Shown: positions 1 to 8,155 of the stretch, piece by piece
How positions within the stretch are numbered: position 1 is the stretch's first letter
Layout of the letters: each line of letters opens with the position of its first letter
Assembly: GCA_947254895.1 (NCBI GenBank)
Contig: CAMYEY010000006.1
Location: forward strand, 1-33,997
DNA length: 33,997 bases
Reading direction: 5' to 3'
Source: an uncultured Clostridia bacterium
Lineage (GTDB): Bacteria; Bacillota; Clostridia; Saccharofermentanales; DTU023
The notes under the pieces: generated by a model
Seen by the model: only the letters and a program-made list of their open reading frames with translations
The model's database searches: none
Told to the model about the DNA's origin: nothing
Position numbers and translations under genes: made by a program

Positions 1-11
1 GGAGGAGGATC

Positions 12-878
12 ATGACTAAGGCGATCGAATTAAAGGGGGTTACGAAAAAGCTGGGCGACTTCCACCTGGGGCCACTCACTTTTTCTGTCCCGACCGGTTG
101 TGTTGTCGGCTATATCGGAGAAAATGGAGCAGGTAAGAGTACGACTATTAAGCTCTTACTGGGCTTGATGGAGGCCGATAGCGGCCAAATCAATATCTTG
201 GGCAAACCACTTGAGAAGGTGACAGTAGACCAAAAGAAGGACATTGCTTATGTCTTTGATGACCTGTTTTTACCCGGGGCGATGACGGTAGCGAATGTGC
301 AGCGTTTCCATAGCTTACTCTATGGCCAAGCCTGGCAGGATAGGACTTTTCAAAGGCTCATCAAATCCTTTAATCTTTCTGAAAAAAGACGGGTCAAGGA
401 TCTGTCAAGGGGGATGAAGATGCAGCTCGGCCTGGCGGTTGCCCTCTCTCATGGGGCAAAGCTTTTGCTCTTAGATGAGGCTACAAGTGGGCTAGACCCT
501 GTCATTAGAGACGATGTTCTAGACATTTTGTTGGACTATCTCCAAGATGAAAACCATACGGTCTTTATCTCGTCTCACATTCTATCGGATTTAGAAAAAA
601 TTGCTGACTACATTGCCTTTATCCACAAGGGCCAACTGCTCTTTATGGAGAACAAGGACAGCCTGGCTGAAGAATATGGGATTGTTTCTCTCACGGAAGA
701 CCAGTTGCAAGCCCTTGATCCCGAGGCTGTAGTTGGTTTCCGCAAGCACCGTTTTGGTATAGAAGCCCTGGTTAAGCGCAACCTTGTACCGGCAGATCTC
801 AAACTGGATAAGGCCAGTATTGAAGATATTATGGTTTTCACCATTAAGGAGGACAAAAATGAAAGCCTTGCTCTATAA
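12..878 (+). CDS. ABC transporter ATP-binding protein (ABC-2 exporter type)
   Basis: This 288-residue protein is the ATPase subunit of an ABC-2 type exporter. A Walker A motif is visible at residues 36-44 (GENGAGKST), the signature is the degenerate LSRGM near 131-135, Walker B ends in D155-E156, and the switch histidine is H189 (ISSH). The C-terminal ~70 residues follow the nucleotide-binding domain and resemble the accessory tail of YtrB/BcrA-type ATPases. The ATG follows a GGAGGAGG ribosome site at positions 1-8. The next gene, an integral-membrane partner, overlaps this one by 20 bases, so the two should be translated together and assemble as a 2+2 transporter. In related systems (YtrB, PmtA) a GntR-type regulator sits upstream, but here the window begins at the ribosome site, so any regulator is outside. 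Family is firm; the exported substrate is unknown. Confidence 0.9.
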   Translation: MTKAIELKGVTKKLGDFHLGPLTFSVPTGCVVGYIGENGAGKSTTIKLLLGLMEADSGQINILGKPLEKVTVDQKKDIAYVFDDLFLPGAMTVANVQRFHSLLYGQAWQDRTFQRLIKSFNLSEKRRVKDLSRGMKMQLGLAVALSHGAKLLLLDEATSGLDPVIRDDVLDILLDYLQDENHTVFISSHILSDLEKIADYIAFIHKGQLLFMENKDSLAEEYGIVSLTEDQLQALDPEAVVGFRKHRFGIEALVKRNLVPADLKLDKASIEDIMVFTIKEDKNESLAL

Positions 879-1491
879 AGATTTTGTAGCCTTAAAGAAG
901 GCCTTGCTTTTGATGCTGGTAATTCTAGCTGTTATCGCTTTTTATTTTTATAAGGAAGGTCAGGTTTATCTTTTACCTCTCTTTTTTATCCTGCTACCGG
1001 TTATTATCCTGGGTATGCTCTTTGGTGCCGATAATCAAGACCGACTTGACCACTATCTCGTGCCGTCTCCTGTTAAAAGATCAACGATTGTTTTGAGCCG
1101 CTATGTGGTCGTTTGGTTTATGTCGACCTTAGCTGTCATCTTGTCCTTAGTTATGCCCTGGCTGACTCAGGACAATCCCTTGGCCTTAGACTGGTTTTTG
1201 ATCGTTCCCGGAACCTTCCTCATGACCAGTTTTATCTCAGCTGTCCAGTTGCCCTTGATGTATCGTTTTGGTGAAGCTAAAGCCCGGCTCATCTTCGTCG
1301 GACTCTATTTTGTCACCTTTGCCTTTTTCTCCAGCATAGCCTCTAATAAGGAGTGGCTTGTGGCTAAACTCCAGGCAGGTTTTAACCTTGATAGTCGCTA
1401 CCTTGCCCTTGCCTTGGCTGCGGCTGCCATCTTGGTGAATGGGATTTCCTACTTTTGTTCAAAGGTGATTTATGAGAAAAGAGGATTTTGA
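859..1491 (+). CDS. ABC-2 type transporter permease
   Basis: This is a 210-residue integral-membrane protein with about six hydrophobic segments (roughly residues 14-30, 36-54, 77-97, 108-127, 137-155 and 177-196), the size and pattern of the short ABC-2 permeases related to PmtB/YtrC-D. The start chosen is the ATG at 859, because AAGGAGG lies at 846-852 with a six-base gap. An upstream in-frame ATG at 784 would add 25 non-hydrophobic residues that lie inside the ATPase gene and has no ribosome site. The frame overlaps the ATPase gene by 20 bases, which implies coupled translation. It would form the membrane channel for the preceding ATPase. Candidate cargo, by analogy to Pmt, is a toxic peptide, but nothing in the sequence shows this. 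Confidence 0.85.
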   Translation: MKALLYKDFVALKKALLLMLVILAVIAFYFYKEGQVYLLPLFFILLPVIILGMLFGADNQDRLDHYLVPSPVKRSTIVLSRYVVVWFMSTLAVILSLVMPWLTQDNPLALDWFLIVPGTFLMTSFISAVQLPLMYRFGEAKARLIFVGLYFVTFAFFSSIASNKEWLVAKLQAGFNLDSRYLALALAAAAILVNGISYFCSKVIYEKRGF

Positions 1492-1494
1492 TTA

Positions 1495-1529
1495 GCCTTT
1501 AGGCAGGACTACTAGCCCTGCCTAAAGGC
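1495..1529. terminator. Hairpin between convergent genes, probable bidirectional terminator
   Basis: A perfect 13-base inverted repeat (GCCTTTAGGCAGG at 1495-1507, complement at 1517-1529) with a 9-base loop sits four bases after the permease stop and 25 bases from the end of the convergent transporter gene. Neither side has a long T-run, so its efficiency is uncertain, but the position fits a shared terminator. Confidence 0.6.
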
Positions 1530-1554
1530 ACTACATTACTCAAAAACCACTCAA

Positions 1555-2952
1555 TTATAACTTTAACAGGCTTAAAAGTCCGGTCGATTGCAGGAAGAGG
1601 ATAAACATGATGATGGGGAGAAAATATTTGACCATGACGGCATAAAGTTTTTTGCGGCTGAATTTTTTACCGCCTCTCTCCATCTCATCAATGATCCACT
1701 GGGGTTTAATGACCCAGCCGATAAAAATCGAAGATAAGCAGGCAATTAGGGGCATCATGAAGCTGTTGCTTATATAGTCCATGATATCCAATAGCTGGCC
1801 TGTACTGCCGTTGGGGAGAGAGATTTCAACATAAAGTTTACTGTAACCTAGGGCGATGATGGCTGTCGCTGCTAAGTAGATGGCGGATAAAACCAGGGTG
1901 GTTTTTTTCCTGCTGGTCCGGAGAATTTCGATACAATTAGCTACGATGGATTCTAGGACGGAGATACAGGAGGTTAGGGCGGCGAAAGCTGCTAAGATAA
2001 AAAAGACCAAGCCGATGATTCTGCCGCCTGATCCCATCTGGGAAAAGACCTTGGGCAAGGAGATAAACATAAGTCCCGGTCCTGCAGACATCCCTTCTTC
2101 TCCTAAGAAAACATAGATGGCAGGTACGATCATCATACCGGCCAGCATGGCGACACCCGTATCCATGAGTTCGATGACTGATACGGATTTGCCTAAATCG
2201 ACATCCTTTTTTACGTAAGACCCGTAAGTGATCATAATGCCCATAGATACGCTGAGGGAGAAGAAGAGTTGGCTCATGGCATCTAGGGTGATTTGTAGAA
2301 ATCTTGAGAGGGTCATTCCGGACCAATCGGGTTTTAGGTAAAAGATTAAACCGTGGAGCCCTGTACGTAAACTTCCATCCGGACTAGTCGACTTGAGGGT
2401 TAAAGAATAGCAGGCAATACCGACAACCATGACTAAGAGGACGGGCATAATAAATTTGGAAACACGCTCAATACCTTTTTCAACGCCCCCAAAGACAATT
2501 AAAGAGGTGGTGGCCATGAAAATCAGGCTGAACCATACTGAGTGTGGTGAAGAGATAAAACTTGAAAAACAGTCATCTTGGGCGGCTAAGTTCAAATTAC
2601 CTTGTAAAAATAAAGAGATATATTTTAAAATCCAGCCACCGATAACCGCATAGTAGGTCATGATTAAGATAGGGACCAGAAAGGTTATGATACCAAGGAA
2701 CTTCCACTTTGAGTGCATGCTTTCGTAAGCGTAAATAGCACTTTTACCGGTGCGACGTCCTATGGCCAGGTCGGTGGTTAAGAGGACAGAACCTACGGTG
2801 AAAATTAGGAAGAGGTAGATGATGAGAAAGACCCCGCCACCATCTTTAGCTGCTAAGTAGGGAAAGCGCCAGAGGTTACCGACTCCGATAGCACTGCCGG
2901 CTGCGGCAAAAATAAATCCCAATTGGCCTGTAAATCCGCTTTTCTTTTCCAT
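1555..2952 (-). CDS. Sodium-dependent transporter, neurotransmitter:sodium symporter (SNF) family
   Basis: This 465-residue inner-membrane protein belongs to the NSS/SNF family (LeuT, MhsT, Tyt1), which uses the sodium gradient to import amino acids. The first helix carries the family hallmark: a glycine/alanine-rich stretch at residues 16-25 leads into the unwound G25-N-L-W-R-F-P31 sequence, where sodium and substrate bind. Eleven to twelve hydrophobic helices can be counted, the last at the extreme C terminus, and the length is normal for bacterial members. The ATG is preceded on the minus strand by AGGAAAG about seven bases upstream. The gene stands alone, convergent with the ABC-2 pair and divergent from the binding-protein operon, with its own promoter at 2991-3018. 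The transported amino acid cannot be deduced; aromatic or branched residues are usual in bacterial relatives. Confidence 0.92.
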   Translation of the reverse strand: MEKKSGFTGQLGFIFAAAGSAIGVGNLWRFPYLAAKDGGGVFLIIYLFLIFTVGSVLLTTDLAIGRRTGKSAIYAYESMHSKWKFLGIITFLVPILIMTYYAVIGGWILKYISLFLQGNLNLAAQDDCFSSFISSPHSVWFSLIFMATTSLIVFGGVEKGIERVSKFIMPVLLVMVVGIACYSLTLKSTSPDGSLRTGLHGLIFYLKPDWSGMTLSRFLQITLDAMSQLFFSLSVSMGIMITYGSYVKKDVDLGKSVSVIELMDTGVAMLAGMMIVPAIYVFLGEEGMSAGPGLMFISLPKVFSQMGSGGRIIGLVFFILAAFAALTSCISVLESIVANCIEILRTSRKKTTLVLSAIYLAATAIIALGYSKLYVEISLPNGSTGQLLDIMDYISNSFMMPLIACLSSIFIGWVIKPQWIIDEMERGGKKFSRKKLYAVMVKYFLPIIMFILFLQSTGLLSLLKL

Positions 2953-2990
2953 CTTACTTTCCTTACCTCTTCGTGAATAATAATTAAAGT

Positions 2991-3018
2991 ATTATACCAT
3001 CATGGCGACTAATGACAA
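2991..3018 (-). promoter_or_regulatory. Promoter of the SNF transporter gene
   Basis: Read on the minus strand, TTGTCA (3018-3013), a 16-base spacer and a perfect TATAAT (2996-2991) preceded by TGG form a sigma-A promoter with an extended -10. It lies 39 bases upstream of the ATG. Confidence 0.7.
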
Positions 3019-3062
3019 AACAGGTATAGGTCTCAGGGGGAGTTGGTCTTGGCTGTTTTAGT

Positions 3063-3109
3063 AAGACGGTAACTTTCACATCTCTACCATCTTAACTTTT
3101 CTGCCAAGG
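3063..3109. repeat. Dispersed hairpin repeat, copy A
   Basis: The arms AGACGGTA (3064-3071) and TACCATCT (3085-3092) pair with one mismatch. The 47-base block matches 12844-12890 at about 38 positions, including the flanking CTGCCA that follows the hairpin. It lies in the 319-base gap between the SNF gene and the transport operon. That gap also holds the two divergent promoters and the operator-like inverted repeat, and no coding region that I can support. Confidence 0.6.
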
Positions 3110-3158
3110 ATTAAATCTGAACCCACCATAAATTGACCCGCTGGCTCTTAAACTGTCA

Positions 3159-3187
3159 TTGACTTTGAGAAAAAAGAGTGCTATAAA
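3159..3187 (+). promoter_or_regulatory. Promoter P1 of the six-gene transport operon
   Basis: TTGACT (3159-3164), a 17-base spacer and TATAAA (3182-3187) give a near-consensus sigma-A promoter. The surrounding block 3141-3210 aligns without gaps to 11668-11737, with 55 of 70 bases identical by hand count. Confidence 0.8.
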
Positions 3188-3190
3188 CCC

Positions 3191-3214
3191 TTTAGTTAGC
3201 ATAGGCTAACTAAA
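3191..3214 (+). promoter_or_regulatory. Operator-like inverted repeat over the P1 start region
   Basis: Arms TTTAGTTAGC (3191-3200) and GCTAACTAAA (3205-3214) are a perfect 10-base inverted repeat around ATAG. Its core, GTTAG-N6-CTAAC (3195-3210), begins eight bases after the -10 hexamer, where a bound repressor would block initiation. The same core at the same offset occurs at 11722-11737. The half-sites recall DtxR/IdeR iron boxes (TTAGGTTAG...), but the spacing is wider, so the regulator family is a guess. Confidence 0.65.
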
Positions 3215-3271
3215 GCTGTGATAAAGCAAATAAAAACAATTCAAGAATATATTTTGAATGGAGTTAAACGT

Positions 3272-4798
3272 ATGAAAAGAAAATTTATTTTTTTAAGCAT
3301 TCTTTTGTGCTTGAGTATTTTATTTACGGCTTGTGCACAAAAAGAAGGAAAGAGTTCTTTGCTACGCATAGGCGGCATGACAGATTTCAAGAGCAGTGGG
3401 AGCGCCAGCACTTTGGTTTTTGACCCCCTGACGCGTCTTGATAAGGACCTCAATCCTGTTCCTTATCTGGTATCTTGGGAGGCAGATGCTGACCAGAAAG
3501 AATACAAGCTCAGCCTGACAAAGGGTGTGCACTTCCATGACGGTACAGAGTTAAAGGCTGACACGGTGGCTTGGGATATTGAAAACCTAGGTGCCTTTTA
3601 TTACTGCGGCTACACCAATTATCTGGATAAAGTTGACCAGGTTGATGACTATACTTTAACCGTGTCTTTTAAACAGACCTACTCGCGTTTTCCTGCTGAA
3701 CTGTCAACGGTACTTGCGATGCCGATTGATAATATGTCCGAAGACTATTCCATAAAATCCTTTAACGGAACAGGTCCTTTTGTGCTTGAGGAATATCTTG
3801 TAGACCAAACAAGTAAGCTAAAGAGAAATGACGATTATTGGAATAAGGACAAGCTCCCACAGATACAGGAAGTAGAGTGGGTTCCGATAGCGGATGGGGC
3901 AGCAAGAATGTTGTCCCTTAAAAATGACCAGGTTGATGTTATCGGATTGACGGATGGCTATAATGCTTTCTCTTTCAGCATGTTACATGATTTGGAGAAA
4001 GATGACTCCGTCAGCATGATTGTGGAGCCGGCAGACCATTTTACTAGTGCTAATTGCCTGGGCCTGAATTGGCAAAAGGGCGTCCTTCAGGACTTAAATT
4101 TACGAGCAGCTATTTGCTACGGCATCAACCGTGAACCCCTGGTAAAAAATGTTCTTTTTGATATTCCTCAAATTGCTGAACATTACATAGGAGATGGTTA
4201 TTGGGATGCCCCCGGACATTTTGTAGAGGGCATTGGCTACGACAAGGAAAAAGCGGAAGAATTTCTCAAGAAGGGTGGCTATGAATTGGTCGATGGCAAG
4301 CTAACCAAGGATGGCCAAGTGGTCAAGTTAAATTTACTCGTAAATGACATGAACGAGTACAAAGATGTTGCCCAATATATTAAGTCTGAACTGGAAAAGA
4401 TGGGCTTTGAGTGTAATCTTGAAGTTTTGGACTACAACCAAACAGCTGAAAAACAAAAAAATCTGGATTACGATGTTACTATGAGTTGGCCCTGGTACGA
4501 ACCTGTAGCAGACTCCTTGCCGACGATGGGATTGACAAAAGAGTATAGCTCGATGGGAATGGGCGGCCTTGTCGATGATAAGATGCTGGATTATGCGGAT
4601 GAATTTTATGCTGCTAAGAACCAAGATGAAGCTAAGCTTGCCCTTAAGAAGATATGGGAAGTTCAGTATGACAATTATCTAGCAGCCCCACTTTACGCAA
4701 CAACCCGTATTACGATACACAACAAGAAGTTTGATGGCTACCTTTTTGATGGCAGCTTCTATCAAATTGACCTTTCTGCTATCCGCCCAGCTGAATAA
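3272..4798 (+). CDS. Peptide/nickel-type ABC transporter substrate-binding lipoprotein
   Basis: This is a 508-residue extracellular solute-binding protein of family 5 (SBP_bac_5: OppA, NikA, CntA). A lipoprotein signal peptide is clear: basic KRK, a hydrophobic core, and a lipobox ending FTAC with C21 as the lipid-modified residue. The family's conserved N-lobe motif appears as FHDGTELKADTVAWD. The ATG at 3272 is chosen because GGAG at 3260-3263 is eight bases upstream and the signal peptide starts there; an in-frame upstream ATG at 3218 would place 18 charged residues before the signal. A weak AT-rich inverted repeat (ATTCAA/TTGAAT, 3239-3259) abuts the ribosome site. The gene heads an operon of two permeases, a double ATPase and two exporter-fold ABC proteins. 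The ligand could be a peptide, a metal-chelate or nickel; the sequence does not decide. Confidence 0.88.
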   Translation: MKRKFIFLSILLCLSILFTACAQKEGKSSLLRIGGMTDFKSSGSASTLVFDPLTRLDKDLNPVPYLVSWEADADQKEYKLSLTKGVHFHDGTELKADTVAWDIENLGAFYYCGYTNYLDKVDQVDDYTLTVSFKQTYSRFPAELSTVLAMPIDNMSEDYSIKSFNGTGPFVLEEYLVDQTSKLKRNDDYWNKDKLPQIQEVEWVPIADGAARMLSLKNDQVDVIGLTDGYNAFSFSMLHDLEKDDSVSMIVEPADHFTSANCLGLNWQKGVLQDLNLRAAICYGINREPLVKNVLFDIPQIAEHYIGDGYWDAPGHFVEGIGYDKEKAEEFLKKGGYELVDGKLTKDGQVVKLNLLVNDMNEYKDVAQYIKSELEKMGFECNLEVLDYNQTAEKQKNLDYDVTMSWPWYEPVADSLPTMGLTKEYSSMGMGGLVDDKMLDYADEFYAAKNQDEAKLALKKIWEVQYDNYLAAPLYATTRITIHNKKFDGYLFDGSFYQIDLSAIRPAE

Positions 4799-4827
4799 GA
4801 CGATTCCGGTATTTGAAAGGAGCAAGA

Positions 4828-5781
4828 ATGAGAATATCAATGATTGTTCGCAAGATAATAGGCGTATTTCCCATGATATTCCTTATCTCTTTGCTGTGTT
4901 TTACCATGATCTATTTTGCACCGGGGGATGCTGCCAAGCATCTCCTGGTTACAAAATCCGGCAGAGACCGGTTTTCTGCCGAAGATATCGCTGACTTTTC
5001 AGACCGGGTAGGCATTCAAACGGACATAGTCCGTGCCTATAAGGAATGGGTTAGCAATTTACTCAAAGGAGATATGGGGGATAGTCTCCTGTATTCAGAA
5101 CCTGTTTTTGATGTTGTCATCCGGCATGCCGACAATACCCTTAGGCTGGTTGCTATAGCCTTTATGGTTTACCTCGCTTCAGGTGTTTTTCTGGGCCTTT
5201 CGTCCGGGATGAAACCGGGTGGATTTATTGATCGGATGACTCACTTTTGGGCAACGGTTACCCTGTCGCTCCCTCAGTTTTGGATTTCCATGCTTGTCCT
5301 TTATCTGGCAGCTAAATTTCTCCCCGGTCTTCCCGTGCTTTACTTTAGTGGGCCAGTGTCGCTGATTTTACCAGGAACCCTTATGGGACTGCTTTTTTCA
5401 GGCAATCTTGCTGTTCTTTTACGGGACCGGGTCCTTCGGATTTATGAAGAAGAATTTATAGCTTGTGCCAAGGCCATGGGTATATCTGGCCCGGATATTC
5501 TGTGGAGGCATACCTTATCCAACGCTCTTCCGACTATTATCTCCGTAAGTGCCTTGGATCTTTCTTTTATGCTTATGGGTAGTTTGGCCCTTGAAAAAAT
5601 ATTTTCCATTCCGGGTCTGGGGCAACTTTTTTTGAAGGCAGTCAGTATTAAAGATTATTTTTTAATTGCCGGCTGTACACTGTGGTTTTGCCTTTCGGTC
5701 AGCGTATGCAATTTGCTAGCTGAGATTTTATATCCTCTTATAGATAGGAGGCTCATATGTTCTCGCAGCGAAGCGTCATGA
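4828..5781 (+). CDS. ABC transporter permease, OppB/NikB type
   Basis: This 317-residue membrane protein is the first permease of the importer. It has an N-terminal helix followed by a periplasmic segment, then about five more helices. The cytoplasmic EAA loop that docks on the ATPase is visible as EEEFIACAKAMGISGPDIL, about two-thirds along. The start is the ATG at 4828, with AAAGGAG at 4816-4822 five bases upstream; an in-frame TTG at 4813 lies inside or before this ribosome site and is rejected. It follows the binding-protein gene by 29 bases and overlaps the next permease by 25 bases, so the two permeases are made together and should form the heterodimeric channel. Confidence 0.88.
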   Translation: MRISMIVRKIIGVFPMIFLISLLCFTMIYFAPGDAAKHLLVTKSGRDRFSAEDIADFSDRVGIQTDIVRAYKEWVSNLLKGDMGDSLLYSEPVFDVVIRHADNTLRLVAIAFMVYLASGVFLGLSSGMKPGGFIDRMTHFWATVTLSLPQFWISMLVLYLAAKFLPGLPVLYFSGPVSLILPGTLMGLLFSGNLAVLLRDRVLRIYEEEFIACAKAMGISGPDILWRHTLSNALPTIISVSALDLSFMLMGSLALEKIFSIPGLGQLFLKAVSIKDYFLIAGCTLWFCLSVSVCNLLAEILYPLIDRRLICSRSEAS

Positions 5782-6584
5782 GCAAAATCAAAAGTTGCAT
5801 CGGCCTTCTCTTGGCCTTGTTGTTTCTTTTTTCTATCATCTCCTATGGTATAGGGCTGGACCCCAATGCCATGTCGCCGGAAAATCAGCTTAAGCCACCT
5901 TCCTTGGGACATCCCTTTGGTACGGATGTCTTTGGCAGGGACGTTTTTTTCAGGACGATCAGAGGATTTATGAATGCCTTTTTGCTTGCTGTTTTTTCAT
6001 GGCTGCTGGCCTTTGGTCTAGGCATTCCCTTAGGTATACTTTTTGCTTATATCGGCGGCATAGCTGATACGATTTTTTACCATGCCTGTAATTTTGTTTT
6101 TAGCTTTCCCACTATGATCTTAGCGATCTACCTAGCATCAATAAGTAAAGGAAAGGTCCTTGTCCTTATTTTTTTAACCTCTTTGGCCATGACCTTTAGC
6201 AATGCAAAAATTGTCCGGGCCTTGGTTAAAAGCTTAATGGCGGAGAATTATATTATCCAACTCAAGGTGATGGGTGCCGGATTTTGGCACATTAGCCGTT
6301 ACCACTTGCTCCGGGAGTCAGTCTTGAATTTGTTACCTATCATGCCCCTGATGCTCGGGCATATCATCCTATCAATTTCAGGCTTTTCTTTCTTGGGCTA
6401 TGGGATCCAGGCTCCAGAGGCTGAAATCGGCTTGCTTTTAGCTGAAAATTTTAAGGTGATTGGCCTAGCTCCCTGGACCTGCCTCTTACCCGGACTCTTT
6501 CAGTTTCTCATCATCTGGTGGATTAGCCACCTAGGCGAACTTATCCGGTCCTACTATTCGAGGGGGAGTCTTTTATATGGGTAA
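5757..6584 (+). CDS. ABC transporter permease, OppC/NikC type
   Basis: This 275-residue membrane protein is the second permease, with an N-terminal anchor helix, a short periplasmic region (a family motif GTDVFGRDVF is visible) and a core of about five helices. The EAA loop reads AENYIIQLKVMGAGFWHIS. The ATG at 5757 is preceded by AGGAGG at 5746-5751. A second in-frame ATG (5778) would remove seven residues but has no better ribosome site. The gene overlaps its upstream partner by 25 bases and the downstream ATPase gene by 8 bases. The length is slightly short for OppC/NikC but all core helices appear present. Confidence 0.88.
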   Translation: MFSQRSVMSKIKSCIGLLLALLFLFSIISYGIGLDPNAMSPENQLKPPSLGHPFGTDVFGRDVFFRTIRGFMNAFLLAVFSWLLAFGLGIPLGILFAYIGGIADTIFYHACNFVFSFPTMILAIYLASISKGKVLVLIFLTSLAMTFSNAKIVRALVKSLMAENYIIQLKVMGAGFWHISRYHLLRESVLNLLPIMPLMLGHIILSISGFSFLGYGIQAPEAEIGLLLAENFKVIGLAPWTCLLPGLFQFLIIWWISHLGELIRSYYSRGSLLYG

Positions 6585-8139
6585 TCAGAAGCTGAAAAAC
6601 AGTCTTGTTCAGGAAGTTTCCGGACTTCGGGATAGGGTAAAAGATTGTAGCCCCCTTCTTTTATCTGTAGAAAATCTTTGTGTCAGGGTCAAGGACCCCG
6701 AAAAACCCAAAGAGATTCTCAAGGATATTTCCTTTACCTTGCATAAGGCTGAGGTCTTAGCCATAACAGGTGAGACGGGCAGCGGGAAGACAATGACTGC
6801 CAAAGCCATTATGGGTATGTTGGGACCGGGGCTCACGGCTGAGGGTAAGATTGTCTTGGACGGTCAAAGTTTACTAGACCTAGATCCAGAAGAGATGCAA
6901 AAGCTTCGCGGTAAAAAGATGGGTATGGCCTTTCAGAACCCGGAAACAGCCCTTAATCCGCTCCTTAAAAACAAAAGCCAATTAAATTTAATCATGGGCA
7001 AAGGCCGGGAGAGGCAGTCGAAGCGTCTACATTTGTTTGGCTTGAAAGACAAGCGGATTTTTAAGCAGTATCCTTTTGAGTTGAGTGGGGGTATGGCTCA
7101 GCGCTTTATGACCTCGTTAGCCCTCGGACATGGGGTGGAACTTGTTATTTTTGATGAGCCTAGCAGGGGGCTTGATTATATTAATAAGGGTCTCCTAGCC
7201 GAGATGATCAGCCTCCTGTCTAGGCAGCAAAATGTTGCAATTTTGCTGCTTACCCATGATATGGAGCTGGTCGAAAAAGTTGCCGATAATTGCCTGGTTA
7301 TCCAAGGCGGAGAGCTGGTTGAATTTGGTAAGGCCGCGACGGTTTTGGCTCAGCCAAAATCAGCCTATATGCAGGCCCTAAAGGCTTCTGATATTCGCTA
7401 TAAGAGCCTTTTGCGGGATAAGGAGAGAGCTAAAAAAGAGCATTCAAGGCAAGCTCCGCTCCTCGAGATCAGGGGGTTGAACTGCTCTTATGCCCTTGGT
7501 TTTATGGGCAGAGGGAGGCAGCAGGTACTCAAAGATTTGAACCTGAGCCTTTTCCCAGGGGAAATACTAGGCCTGATGGGCGAATCTGGCTGTGGTAAGT
7601 CTACCTTAGCCTCTTGTATTTTAGGAAACCTGCCTTATCAGGGTGAAATCTATTTTAATAATAGTCTACTTAAGAAAAATTCCAACAGGACTTCCATGGG
7701 ACTGATATGTCAATCCGCAACAAGCTCTTTTGACCCGGCCCGTACAATAGGTCAGAGCCTGAGGGAAGTTTTTTTGATACATCCGGAATATGCCGGTCCC
7801 GGAGAACAAGAAGAGGCAATTTACGAAATGTTGAAGGTTGTGGAAATGGACAAATTATTTGGGCGTTTAGACTCTTATCCACAGGAATTTAGCGGTGGTC
7901 AGCTGCAACGTTTTGCCATTGCTCGTACCCTGCTTTCACAAGTTAAATTCCTCATCTTGGACGAAGTAACGTCCATGTTAGACTTAGTAACCCAGGACTC
8001 GATCATCCGCTTGTTGGATCAATTGAGGGAAAAAAGGGGATTGACCTATCTCTTTATTACCCACGACCTCCCTCTGGCAAAGTATTTCTGTGACCGGATT
8101 CTATTGATGCAAAATGGGATCTTAGAAGCATTTATTTAG
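6577..8139 (+). CDS. Fused double ATP-binding protein of the peptide/nickel-type importer (OppD-OppF type)
   Basis: This 520-residue protein carries two complete nucleotide-binding domains in one chain, replacing the usual separate OppD/OppF or NikD/NikE pair. Domain 1 has Walker A at residues 65-72 (GETGSGKT), signature SGGMA from S170 and a DEPSRGLD Walker B/D-loop. Domain 2 has Walker A at 335-343 (GESGCGKST), signature SGGQLQ from S439 and LDEVTSMLD. Both keep the catalytic glutamate and the switch histidine (THD). The linker around residues 270-300 is charged. The ATG lies after a GGGGGAG ribosome site and overlaps the upstream permease by eight bases. Such fusions are known in this transporter class (for example DppD/F-like and YejF proteins). 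It powers the importer formed by the three preceding genes. Confidence 0.9.
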   Translation: MGNQKLKNSLVQEVSGLRDRVKDCSPLLLSVENLCVRVKDPEKPKEILKDISFTLHKAEVLAITGETGSGKTMTAKAIMGMLGPGLTAEGKIVLDGQSLLDLDPEEMQKLRGKKMGMAFQNPETALNPLLKNKSQLNLIMGKGRERQSKRLHLFGLKDKRIFKQYPFELSGGMAQRFMTSLALGHGVELVIFDEPSRGLDYINKGLLAEMISLLSRQQNVAILLLTHDMELVEKVADNCLVIQGGELVEFGKAATVLAQPKSAYMQALKASDIRYKSLLRDKERAKKEHSRQAPLLEIRGLNCSYALGFMGRGRQQVLKDLNLSLFPGEILGLMGESGCGKSTLASCILGNLPYQGEIYFNNSLLKKNSNRTSMGLICQSATSSFDPARTIGQSLREVFLIHPEYAGPGEQEEAIYEMLKVVEMDKLFGRLDSYPQEFSGGQLQRFAIARTLLSQVKFLILDEVTSMLDLVTQDSIIRLLDQLREKRGLTYLFITHDLPLAKYFCDRILLMQNGILEAFI

Positions 8140-8155
8140 AAAGAGAGTTTACAAT

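Noticed and set aside
3191..3214. A true DtxR/IdeR iron box at P1
   Set aside because: The half-sites resemble TTAGGTTAG, but the centre is six bases instead of one between GTTAG and CTAAC, so naming an iron regulator is not justified.
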